A DNA stretch of 31,517 nucleotides from Actinomycetota bacterium (GTDB lineage: Bacteria > Actinomycetota > Thermoleophilia > Solirubrobacterales > Solirubrobacteraceae): positions 1 to 31,517 of the forward strand of contig SYBY01000054.1 in NCBI GenBank assembly GCA_005788585.1. The letters run 5' to 3'. Below are positions 24,310-31,497 of this stretch, in pieces (the stretch's first letter is position 1; each line of letters starts with the position of its first letter). Position numbers and translations under genes: made by a program. Below the pieces are notes generated by a model, which worked only from the letters and a program-made list of their open reading frames with translations, did no database searches and was not told where the DNA came from.

Positions 24310-24767
24310 GTCGTCGTCTCCCCGGTCAGATTGGGATGCTCGCCGAGGATGCGCGTGACGGTCCGCCGGGCAAAGCGCCAGCGTCCGTCGTCGCCCAGGC
24401 GCAGGGTGTCGTCGTAGTCGGCGACCATCGCCGGGTGCGCCGCGTGCGGCGCGGCGCCGTTGGCGGCGTAGAGCGTCAACACGCTGCACGTCTGCGCACG
24501 TGCGTGGTCGGCCGTCAGGATCGTCAGGTTGGAGAAGACGTGGCGAGCGATGCGATCGGTCGTGCGCCGGTAGGCGTAGAAGTCGTCGATCTGAGCACGG
24601 CCGGCGAGCGTGCCGATCCCGACAAGCTCGTACTGGCCGTCGGGCGTGAACAGCTCGCTGACCCCGACGCCTCCCCGGTGATCGATCAGCCAGGCGAAGC
24701 GATGGCTGAGGGCCTGCAGGTCGCTCAGCAGCGCGGGCGGCATCACCGGGGCGTCGGGATCGGACAT
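24306..24767 (-). CDS. SnoaL/NTF2-like protein
   Basis: A 154-residue single-domain protein with the SnoaL/NTF2 cone fold pattern: an N-terminal helix (LSDLQALSHRFAWLIDHRG), ELFTPDGQYEL, the segment DDFYAYRRTTDRIARHVFSN with the conserved RH, and TLRLGDDGRWRFARRTVTRI at the end. Relatives are small isomerases, dehydratases, hydroxylases and cyclases acting on aromatic or polyketide-like ligands. ATG 24767 (MSDPDAPVMPP) is the natural start; an upstream in-frame opening adds 12 residues. It is first of three overlapping genes and starts 67 bp after the LysR stop on the same strand. Confidence 0.82.
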   Translation of the reverse strand: MSDPDAPVMPPALLSDLQALSHRFAWLIDHRGGVGVSELFTPDGQYELVGIGTLAGRAQIDDFYAYRRTTDRIARHVFSNLTILTADHARAQTCSVLTLYAANGAAPHAAHPAMVADYDDTLRLGDDGRWRFARRTVTRILGEHPNLTGETTT

Positions 24768-24834
24768 GACGGGCACTCTGTCCGAGCTGGCGCCAGGCGG
24801 CAAGCGCGGTTCTCGATAGGCGGATCGACGGCGT

Positions 24835-25749
24835 CTATGCCGCAGTCGGCGGCTGCGGAAGCGCCGCCGCCGCGCGCACGAGCTCGTCCGTCAGGGCCCG
24901 CGCCGCCGGCGGCCTGACGCCCTGTGGTGTGACGAGCACGAGCGTGCGGGTGATCGGCGGATCGACCGCGACATATGCGACGCCGTTGACCGGCAGGACG
25001 GTCATCGCCGGCGCCACGCCGACGCCGACGCCCGCAGCGATCAGCTTCGCAGCCGCAACATCGTCAGCGATCTCGATGACACGCCTCGGCTGGACGTCGG
25101 CGCCCGCGAGGAGCGCGTCGATCTCCTGCCGGAATCCCGGATAGCGACGAGCGTCTGGCAGCAGCCAGCACTCGCGCTCGAGGTGACGCAGCGCGACCTC
25201 GCCGCGCCGCGCGTACCGGTGTGCTGCCGGCAGCGCGATCAGCATCTGCTGCTCGATCAGCGGCTCGGCACAGAATGCAGCGAGCTCTGGCGCCTCGGCG
25301 GACGACGTGAAGAGGACGCCGATGTCCACCTCCCCGCCACGCAGCGCGCCGAGGATCTCGGCAGGTGCGTGCTGGCGAAGCACCACGTCGACGGCGGGGT
25401 ACCTGTCGGAGAACGCGCGCAGGGCGGGCGGCACGACGCTCCGCAGGCCACTCACCACGGAGCCCAGCACGAGCCGGCCGCCTTCCCCGCGCGCGAGTGC
25501 GGTCAGTGCTTGCTCGGTGCGCTCCATGTCGGCGAGCGCGGTCGCCGCCCCCGCCAGCAGCACTTCTCCTGCGGTCGTGAGCGTGAACGATCGAGCGCCT
25601 CGAACGATCAACTGCTGGCCGAGTTCGCGCTCGAGCGCCGAGACGTGGTGAGAGACCGACGGCTGCGTGTAGCCAAGCGCGGCAGCGGCGCCCGAGAATG
25701 ACCGGTGCTCGGCGACGGCGCAGAAGATGCGCACGCGGCGGAGGTCCAT
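24835..25749 (-). CDS. LysR-family transcriptional regulator
   Basis: A 304-residue LysR regulator. The HTH reads MDLRRVRIFCAVAEHRSFSG, then AAALGYTQPSVSHHVSALER, then TTAGEVLLAG; the effector domain follows from residue ~90. Two tandem ATGs (25752, 25749) are possible starts; the long upstream opening is not supported. It lies just upstream of, and on the same strand as, the NTF2-like/membrane/FAH genes. It may be co-transcribed with them, unlike the usual divergent LysR layout. It is most likely their activator. Confidence 0.88.
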   Translation of the reverse strand: MDLRRVRIFCAVAEHRSFSGAAAALGYTQPSVSHHVSALERELGQQLIVRGARSFTLTTAGEVLLAGAATALADMERTEQALTALARGEGGRLVLGSVVSGLRSVVPPALRAFSDRYPAVDVVLRQHAPAEILGALRGGEVDIGVLFTSSAEAPELAAFCAEPLIEQQMLIALPAAHRYARRGEVALRHLERECWLLPDARRYPGFRQEIDALLAGADVQPRRVIEIADDVAAAKLIAAGVGVGVAPAMTVLPVNGVAYVAVDPPITRTLVLVTPQGVRPPAARALTDELVRAAAALPQPPTAA

Positions 25750-25812
25750 CATCGCGGCAGGAGGGTTCGAGGGAGCGGCCGCCGACGCGCGGACGGTCGG
25801 ATGGATTGGTAG

Positions 25813-26220
25813 AGCAGTCGCACGGGCCGAGCGACCAAAGTACCCCCAGGGGGAGCACGTTGGAACACCGGGCGCGCTCCCGACCCGCTGGAAACGCTGT
25901 GCTCGGCGCTGCTGGACGACCGACACACCCCCGAGCTCCGAAACGCCCGCACGCGGATCGCTCAGCTCGACCTCTCCGACAGCCGTGCCGCACCGCAAGC
26001 GATCGGCCGTTCACAAGGATGGGCAACCAGGCGCGTCATCGAAGTCCTCCGCGACCACCACGCGCCGCTCAGCCCCGCCCAGGTTCGATCCGCGATCGAA
26101 GCACAATGCGGCGTCCGCCTCGGACACTCGACCGTCATGTCCGCCCTTCGCAGAAGCCAGCAGGCCAGATCCGGGACGATCGTCGCACTCGGCCGCGGGC
26201 GCTACCTGTACGCCGCCTGA
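25813..26220 (+). pseudogene. Winged-helix-like ORF without a usable start codon
   Basis: From the TAG at 25810-25812 the frame stays open to the TGA at 26218-26220. From about 25888 it has strongly GC-biased third positions, unlike the other two frames, so it looks truly coding. No ATG, GTG or TTG occurs before a Met near the end (TVMSAL); CTG 25888 is the first near-start. The product has a charged helical part (LCSALLDDRHTPELRNARTR) and then a probable winged helix: TRRVIEVLRDHHAPLSPAQV, then GHSTVMSALRRS, ending TIVALGRGRYLYAA. It is either a 5'-truncated gene or one with a CTG start. A CCCCCAGGGGG palindrome lies at 25843-25853. Function unknown, perhaps DNA binding. Confidence 0.5.
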
Positions 26221-26389
26221 GCGCATAACGGTCGGTGGCGCTGCGGGCGACCAGTGCTCCGTGTCCCAGACAGCGAGCGTCCAGCACGTCTCTGCTTCGC
26301 GGGCGCCGACGAAGCCGAGCTTGCACACCTCAGCGCTCGTGGGAAACACGCGACGCATTCGACGGCCCCGTCCGTGACGCCGACGGGAC

Positions 26390-26995
26390 TCAGGAGCCGG
26401 GTGTCGTCGTCACAGACTCGTTGCGAACAACCACCCGCCCATCCGGATATCGCGAGCGGGCGGCCCGCGCCCATCGCTCAGCGACCGGACTCTCGCCCCA
26501 CGGTCGTAGCAAGCTGATCTGCACGGGCGGGCACGTGGCTTCGACGTCTGAGCCCACATCGACCCGCACATCATCGGGTGCCGGGTTCTCGTCGCTCAGC
26601 TTCCGTACGAGTGCCTGTCGTGCCACATCGCTGTCGGCCGATGAGCCGACACGAATCGTCGTAAACCGCAACGCGTCCTCGCGCTTGAGTGCATCTCGCG
26701 CACGCTGAACTACGTCCTCGCCAGGCAGCACGTACGCAATGAGGTCGCCGTCAGGGTCCGGGAACACCAGGCAGCCGTACGACGCACCAAGCTCAACTCG
26801 GAGTTGGCGATCGACCCGGTCCATCGCCCGCGCAGCCGGTGGCCCGAACACCTCCTGCTCGCTCGATCGCGTCGCCGCCGAAGACGGCGCACTGTTGCGA
26901 TCTTCCCCACAGCCAACCCCGCCCGCTGTGCATGCGACAACCGCTGCACACACCCAGGTCGCAGTGAAGCTACGAGACGCGACGGATGTTGACAT
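26390..26995 (-). CDS. Small putative lipoprotein following the Rhs/protease gene, unknown function
   Basis: A 201-residue protein. ATG 26995 lies inside the 3' end of the upstream gene (26-bp overlap) with AGAGGA about 8 nt before it, so translation is coupled. The N-terminus is a signal peptide (TATWVCAAVVACTAGGVGC); Cys29 sits in a weak lipobox (GVGC) followed by GEDRNS, so a lipoprotein or a secreted protein is expected. The mature part is acidic and soluble: ARAMDRVDRQLRVELGASYG, FPDPDGDLIAYVLPGEDVV, and a Cys in VEATCPPVQ. I recognise no family. Its position directly behind a secreted protease suggests an inhibitor, chaperone or immunity partner, by inference only. Confidence 0.65.
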   Translation of the reverse strand: MSTSVASRSFTATWVCAAVVACTAGGVGCGEDRNSAPSSAATRSSEQEVFGPPAARAMDRVDRQLRVELGASYGCLVFPDPDGDLIAYVLPGEDVVQRARDALKREDALRFTTIRVGSSADSDVARQALVRKLSDENPAPDDVRVDVGSDVEATCPPVQISLLRPWGESPVAERWARAARSRYPDGRVVVRNESVTTTPGS

Positions 26996-29900
26996 GGAGG
27001 GAGTCCTCTGCCAGTCGAGCACCCGAGAACACGACAGTGCATGGATCGTCGGTGAGGTACCCGAGGACAACGCCAAGCGCGGTGCCACTCTTGAACACTG
27101 GCGCGCCACTGTCGCCGGGCACGATCCGAGTCCGGTCTCCGTTCGAACCCGGGTCGCACTTGAACAGCTTGATGTGACCGAGTTTGTCCTTCTTCCTTCC
27201 AAGGCGAACGACGCGGCCGCACACCGTCTTCCCTCCCCGCGCAGACATGCAGACAATGACGCGGCTGTTGTACTTAACGTTGCGGATCTGGTACGCAGGT
27301 GTTCGCGGGATCAGAATCTTGCGGTAGCGGTACGCACTCACATAGATGTAGGCGCCGAAGATATTGGCGTACGAAGAGCCACTGACGATTCTGATTAACC
27401 CGAAGTCGCCATTCTCGCCGGGATCGGCGATCTGCCAACCCGGGTGCCGCGGCCCAATCTCCGCATCGCTGTCTCCAGGCATCGACGCCTTATAGGAGGC
27501 CGTCACATTGGTCAGGCAATGACCGGCGGTAATGACGTACGGCAGGCCGTCTGTCCGACTGTAGGCCGAAAACCCAGCCGTGCATTGGTTGCCCTGTCCG
27601 GGGCCGCTCCCGGTGAAGATCTCACGACCCCCGCGGATTGGCGGGTCACAGGTCACGGGATCGCAGTATGCCGGCACGTCAGTGAGCATGCCGGGCGCCA
27701 CGCTCGTCTGCGCACTTGCCACTGAGACGGCCGCGCGCGCGCTGCTTACGCGCGCGAGATCGGTCGCTCCAAGACTCGTGGCCACCTGGACATCGACTCT
27801 GTTTGCCTCGGTGTTGAAGTCAGCCGAGACTAGGTCCGCATTCACGAGGTCCTCAATCGGCGCGGCGATAGCGTCACGGCCTGCCTCCAACTCCGCCTGC
27901 GTATGCGCCACCATCACGATGTCCGCATCGCCCGTGAGACCATGATCGGCGATTGCCTGCGTGGCGCCCGTTGTCGCTGTACCAGTCTTGAGCATCACCT
28001 TTACGCGGCCGCCCACGTGGTCAAACCACACCCCTGCGTAGCCGCCACCTGATGTCGATCCCGCGACGGACTCTCCGAGACCAACACTCTTGTCCTGTCG
28101 CTTGAGTCGCTCGTATGCCGTGGCCAGCGTGACGGCCTGGTCCTCGGCGTACCCTTGTGCAGCAAGGCTCTGTACCTGAGGATCCTCGGCGGCGGTCGTA
28201 GAGCTCGAGACCACCGATCCCCCCGCGTCGGTGCAGTAGATGTGGACGGTCGAGTCGGGGTTAGTGACGGTGGTCTTGTGCACGGATCCGGTTTCGCAGG
28301 GTGATGAGGCGGCGGCATACGCGAATGTCGTGGTGGGGTCGGTGCTGTTGGGTCCGTCGATGATCTGGGTGACGCGGTTGCTGGAGTCGATGGTGATCTG
28401 GGTGACGCGGCCGGCGCTGTCGGTGATGCGGTTCAGGCGGCCGTTGGTGTCGTAGTCGTAGGTCAGCTCGGTGGTGCCGTTGCGCGCGTCGCTGGTGAGC
28501 TTGTCGCTGGTGTACGTGTAGGTGGTGTACTGGCTGGCGGGGTTGGTGGTCTGCGTCAGGCGCTCGTTGCCGCTGCTGCCGGCGTAGGTAAACGTCGTGT
28601 TCTGGCTGTTGGTGCCGGTGATCGAGGTGTGCAGGTAGCTGGGCGCCGGGTAGTTCGGCGTGTACGTGTTGTTGTCGGGGTCGGTGTGCGACGTGAACGT
28701 GCCGTCGACGGCGAACGTCATCGTCGACCCATCGACGTCGGTGAGCTCATAGCGGTCGTTCCAGCCCGAGCCGGTGTCCTCGGTCAGCGTGGCGTCGAGC
28801 TCGGGCGGACTGACGAACGACCCGTCGGGCTGCTTGGTAAACGTCACGAGGTACCCGCTGGGGCCTTGGTGGATGAAGTCGCCGTTGTCCATGACGGTGC
28901 CGCCGACGAACTTGCCGTTCGACGAGGTCCACGTCGCTTGCGGGAAGCCGCTGTGGATCGGGTCGGCGTCGGCGGCCTTGCTGTTGAAGTACCGGCGCAT
29001 CTGAAAGTCCTGCCCGGGGCCGGTGCCGTCGACGTCGTGGCGCTCGAAGAACAGGTTGCCGTTGAACACGTTGGTCTTCAGCACGGTCCCGTCCTGCAAC
29101 GGATGGTCGTCGAAGACGTAGGGGGCGCTATCGCCGGTTCGGGGGTACCAGACGATGTCCAGGTACGGCCGATCCGCGGCGGTCCCGTACTCCGAAGAGC
29201 GGAACTCGCTGCCATTCGGCGGCTCGCCGGGCAGGTCCTGCAACAGCAGCCCGTGATTCGGGGTGCTGCCGTTGACCCAGGCTTGAGCGAGCTCGGTCGG
29301 ATACCAGTGATGCCACCCCAGCTGCGTGCCGACGGTCGCGGTCGCAGCGACGGCGGGGTCGAAATCCCCGCCCGCCGTCGGCCAGGCGTTGGTGCCGTCG
29401 TAGTCGTTCCAGGTCGTGTCGTGCGTAAACGCGTGCGTCAGCGCGTGCACGCCGACCTTCTTGGCCGTGCTGTTCTCGCGGTAGTAGCTCTTCAGGCCCA
29501 GGTCGGCCTGCAGCACCCGCGCGTCAGACGGCACCGCGCCAGTGAGGTCGAACTTCAGCACGCCACGGTTGTCATTGCCCGGATACGCGTCGTACTCACC
29601 GACGAAGATGCCCTCCGACCCGCCGTACCCAAGATCGGGCACGGACTCAAGCAGCGACGCGTCGACCGTCTCCGACGCGCCGGTCCGCCGGATCGTCGGA
29701 TCGACCGTTACGGGAAACGCTCGGTGCTTGTCGACCAGCCACGCCTGGCTCAGCGCCAGCGTCAGCTCGTACCCGTCGCCGGTGCGCTGCAGGCCGTAGC
29801 GTGCGGCGCTCTCCGGCGCGAATCGGCGGTCGGCGTCGTACATGAACGGCGGCGTGATCTCGAAATCCACGTCGCCCGGCACCGCGATCGCGACACCGCC

Positions 29901-30497
29901 ACGGGCTGTGAGCTTCGCCGTCGCACCGTCAGGCACTGCGAGGTCGTAGACGAACCGCCGCGTCGCCTCAGGGCCGTCGAGCGTGATCGTCTCCTTGACG
30001 CCTTCGGACAGCGCGGTCACCCGCACATCGACCCCCGGACGCACATCCGGGTACTCGGCAGCCGCCCCCTCGACCTTCGCCGTGCGCGGGGCGGCCTGCA
30101 CCAGCTGCGAGGTCACCGCCAGGCCCGCGGCGCTGACCTGCACCCTCGCCCCGCCCGACAGCCGCTCGGGCAGCCGCGCCGTCACGCGACTCCCGCGCAA
30201 CACCAGCTGCGAACCCTCCGGCTGAAGTTCCTCTTCCACGCGGCCGAGCCGGCCCGCGCCGTCGCGTCGATGCACCGCAGAGGCGAACACCCTGGTGACG
30301 AACGCGCCGCGCTCGGTCCTGTACGTCCGCGCACCAACCGTCCGATCACCGACAAGCTCGTCGCCCGAGTCGATCAGCGCCTTCGCGCTGAACGTGGCGC
30401 GACGCTGGTCCGTCGCGCCCGTGGCCACAGCCACAGCGATCGATCCGGCGAGCAGGAGGGCAGCAAAGACCAGCCCCGACACGCGGCGTACTTGCAT
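26970..30497 (-). CDS. Secreted mosaic: Rhs-type N-terminal region fused to a streptogrisin-like serine protease
   Basis: A 1175-residue exported protein. Order: signal peptide/TM (residues ~8-28, LVFAALLLAGSIAVAVATG); beta region; DNRLRE-type domain (~272-450, DNRGVLKFDLTG, LAQAWVNG); Rhs plug-like part (~455-600, NVFNGNLFFERHDV); a few YD repeats (~620-710, NGRLNRITDSAGRVTQI); alpha-lytic-type pro-domain (~770-925, YAGVWFDHVGGRVKVML, NRVDVQVATS); and a chymotrypsin-fold domain (~970-1170). The triad is H993 (ITAGHC), D1031 (GDFGLIRI) and S1130 (PGDSGAP), with Cys pairs as in streptogrisins. AAGGGG lies about 9 nt before ATG 30497. The YD core is far shorter than in full Rhs toxins. G+C falls in the protease half (31/60 at 27361-27420 against 43/60 at 29881-29940), suggesting module exchange. 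Confidence 0.85.
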   Translation of the reverse strand: MQVRRVSGLVFAALLLAGSIAVAVATGATDQRRATFSAKALIDSGDELVGDRTVGARTYRTERGAFVTRVFASAVHRRDGAGRLGRVEEELQPEGSQLVLRGSRVTARLPERLSGGARVQVSAAGLAVTSQLVQAAPRTAKVEGAAAEYPDVRPGVDVRVTALSEGVKETITLDGPEATRRFVYDLAVPDGATAKLTARGGVAIAVPGDVDFEITPPFMYDADRRFAPESAARYGLQRTGDGYELTLALSQAWLVDKHRAFPVTVDPTIRRTGASETVDASLLESVPDLGYGGSEGIFVGEYDAYPGNDNRGVLKFDLTGAVPSDARVLQADLGLKSYYRENSTAKKVGVHALTHAFTHDTTWNDYDGTNAWPTAGGDFDPAVAATATVGTQLGWHHWYPTELAQAWVNGSTPNHGLLLQDLPGEPPNGSEFRSSEYGTAADRPYLDIVWYPRTGDSAPYVFDDHPLQDGTVLKTNVFNGNLFFERHDVDGTGPGQDFQMRRYFNSKAADADPIHSGFPQATWTSSNGKFVGGTVMDNGDFIHQGPSGYLVTFTKQPDGSFVSPPELDATLTEDTGSGWNDRYELTDVDGSTMTFAVDGTFTSHTDPDNNTYTPNYPAPSYLHTSITGTNSQNTTFTYAGSSGNERLTQTTNPASQYTTYTYTSDKLTSDARNGTTELTYDYDTNGRLNRITDSAGRVTQITIDSSNRVTQIIDGPNSTDPTTTFAYAAASSPCETGSVHKTTVTNPDSTVHIYCTDAGGSVVSSSTTAAEDPQVQSLAAQGYAEDQAVTLATAYERLKRQDKSVGLGESVAGSTSGGGYAGVWFDHVGGRVKVMLKTGTATTGATQAIADHGLTGDADIVMVAHTQAELEAGRDAIAAPIEDLVNADLVSADFNTEANRVDVQVATSLGATDLARVSSARAAVSVASAQTSVAPGMLTDVPAYCDPVTCDPPIRGGREIFTGSGPGQGNQCTAGFSAYSRTDGLPYVITAGHCLTNVTASYKASMPGDSDAEIGPRHPGWQIADPGENGDFGLIRIVSGSSYANIFGAYIYVSAYRYRKILIPRTPAYQIRNVKYNSRVIVCMSARGGKTVCGRVVRLGRKKDKLGHIKLFKCDPGSNGDRTRIVPGDSGAPVFKSGTALGVVLGYLTDDPCTVVFSGARLAEDSLHVNIRRVS

Positions 30498-30938
30498 CAG
30501 ACGAACCCCTTATCAAGCGACCGCCGGGCCGGTTAGACACGACGACCAGAACGGTTAGCGCGCAGCACTGCATCACACCCCCACCTTCAGGTCAAGGAAC
30601 CTCATGCAAACTCGCACGATCGTCGACCAAGCCATAGCCATAGGCGACCGAACCCGGCATGATCTCTCGCGAGGACGAACGAACGGTTAGCACCTCGTCC
30701 GGCCTTCCCGTGGCCCCGGCAACCGCCGGGGCCACGGCCGTTCTCAACCTCGAACACGCCGCTCGGCAACACCCGCGACAGCGACCCTGGTCACCGCATC
30801 CAGGCCACGAGAAGCATCAGTGCCGGGCGAACTCGTCAGCGGGTGACAGGCCGCCACGACCGCAACGCGACAAGCGCCGGCCGCTCGCTCCTCACCCGCG
30901 AGCCGAGCGGCACGCAACGCCGCTACTCAGGCACGAAA
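30498..30938. other. Non-coding stretch with direct repeats, upstream of the Rhs/protease gene
   Basis: About 440 bp without a credible gene. It must contain the promoter of the leftward Rhs/protease gene. GAACGGTTAGC occurs at 30549-30559 and again at 30681-30691, with a shorter CGGTTAG near 30531; on the gene's strand these read CTAACCG and could be regulator half-sites. A strong hairpin lies at 30708-30737. A 105-codon opening from 30659 runs into tRNA-Glu and looks spurious. Confidence 0.5.
30708..30737. terminator. Perfect 13-bp-stem hairpin
   Basis: CCGTGGCCCCGGC pairs perfectly with GCCGGGGCCACGG around an AACC tetraloop. The stem is extremely GC-rich with no T-tract on either side. 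It could terminate transcription coming from tRNA-Glu (minus strand) before the Rhs/protease promoter region. Confidence 0.5.
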
Positions 30939-31010
30939 TACCCCCAGGGAGAATCGAACTCCCGCTACCAGCGTGAAAGGCTGGCGTGCTAACCGCTACA
31001 CCATGGGGGC
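30939..31010 (-). tRNA. tRNA-Glu (anticodon TTC)
   Basis: A 72-nt cloverleaf on the minus strand. The acceptor GCCCCCA pairs with TGGGGGT, with discriminator A. The anticodon stem CCAGC/GCTGG encloses CTTTCAC, giving anticodon TTC. The T-arm is GGGAG-TTCGATT-CTCCC. CCA is not encoded. It lies 162 bp downstream of the split tRNA-Lys on the same strand and could share its transcript. Confidence 0.95.
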
Positions 31011-31026
31011 GAGGGCGATCCGGAGT

Positions 31027-31172
31027 TTAGAGGGAGCCGCGCCCTTCGAGCGCGTAGGGGTTGAGGAACTGCCGCCGCCAGAAACCCCGGCGGTCGACCT
31101 CCGTCAGCCCGGCTTGGTCGCACACCTCGTCCCACGCCGTCTCGATGACGTCGGATACTGCACTATCGCAAG
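31027..31172 (-). pseudogene. 3' remnant of a protein gene directly behind tRNA-Lys
   Basis: On the minus strand a frame is open from inside the tRNA-Lys 3' end to TAA at 31027-31029. The protein-like tail reads SDVIETAWDEVCDQAGLTEV then DRRGFWRRQFLNPYALEGRG, with natural-looking composition. There is no ATG between the tRNA and this tail; the only starts in frame lie inside the tRNA. It therefore looks like the C-terminal ~45 residues of a longer gene cut off at the tRNA 3' end, as left by insertion or deletion at a tRNA integration site. I do not recognise the family. Confidence 0.5.
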
Positions 31173-31497
31173 TAGGCCGCCTGGGACTCGAACCCAGATC
31201 CCTCGGATTAACCTGCCGCACCGGCTTTCACCGGCCTCCGCGACCATCGCCGCGGCGTTGCGGTCTGGACCATCTCTTCACCCTCGGCTCGACGTTAGGG
31301 TGGGCGGCGTATGGCCTCTGAGGGCTCGCCGTTTCCGGATTGCCTGCTGATTGCCCAATCCTGAGGATTGTCACCGCGATGGGTACCTCAGGCTCTCAGG
31401 GGGTCCCAGCACACAGCCGCCGACTGACCAGTGGTTTCCCTGCTGGCGCTCCTATGTGTGTTGAAGTCCGGTGCTCTACCGATTGAGCTAACGACCC
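31173..31497 (-). tRNA. tRNA-Lys (anticodon TTT), interrupted by a group I intron
   Basis: The 5' exon (31497-31464, 34 nt) supplies acceptor GGGTCGT, the D-arm GCTC/GAGC, and the anticodon stem CCGGA plus CTT. The 3' exon (31211-31173, 39 nt) supplies TTAA, TCCGA, a 5-nt variable loop, the T-arm CTGGG-TTCGAGT-CCCAG, acceptor GCGGCCT and discriminator A. Joined, they give a 73-nt tRNA with loop CTTTTAA, hence anticodon TTT. The acceptor stem holds three G-U pairs and the anticodon stem one C-A mismatch (27-43), so it is less regular than a standard actinobacterial tRNA-Lys. CCA is not encoded. Confidence 0.85.
31212..31463 (-). ncRNA. Group I intron (IC3-like) in the tRNA-Lys anticodon
   Basis: A 252-nt self-splicing-type intron after U34, the same position as in cyanobacterial tRNA-Leu(UAA). 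It follows a U and ends in G. Core features on the minus strand are P4 CCTGAGG/CCTCAGG (31392-31386 with 31366-31360), P6 ATTG/CAAT next to it, the P8 hairpin ACCCTAACGTC...CGAGGGT (31301-31280) and the S element GAAGAGATGGTCC (31279-31267). From memory, the P8-S block is nearly the same as in the Anabaena tRNA-Leu intron. A late hairpin, GCCGGTGAAAGCCGGT, resembles P9. It encodes no endonuclease. Confidence 0.85.

Noticed and set aside
25801..25860. tRNA-like text (GGTAGAGCAGTCG and CCCCCAGGGGG)
   Set aside because: It resembles a D-arm, but no acceptor, anticodon or T-arm can be assembled around it.
26970..30497. Classical full-length Rhs toxin of a type VI secretion system
   Set aside because: There are too few YD repeats, no core-end motif and no VgrG/PAAR context. 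The protein has its own secretion signal.
30659..30976. 105-codon ORF between the hairpin and tRNA-Glu
   Set aside because: It crosses the hairpin and enters the tRNA, and has low-complexity composition and no motif.
31173..31497. Reading the split tRNA as tRNA-Leu(UAA), the usual intron host
   Set aside because: The joined tRNA has a 5-nt variable loop and the anticodon loop CTTTTAA, so it is class I and Lys. A Leu tRNA would need a long variable arm.
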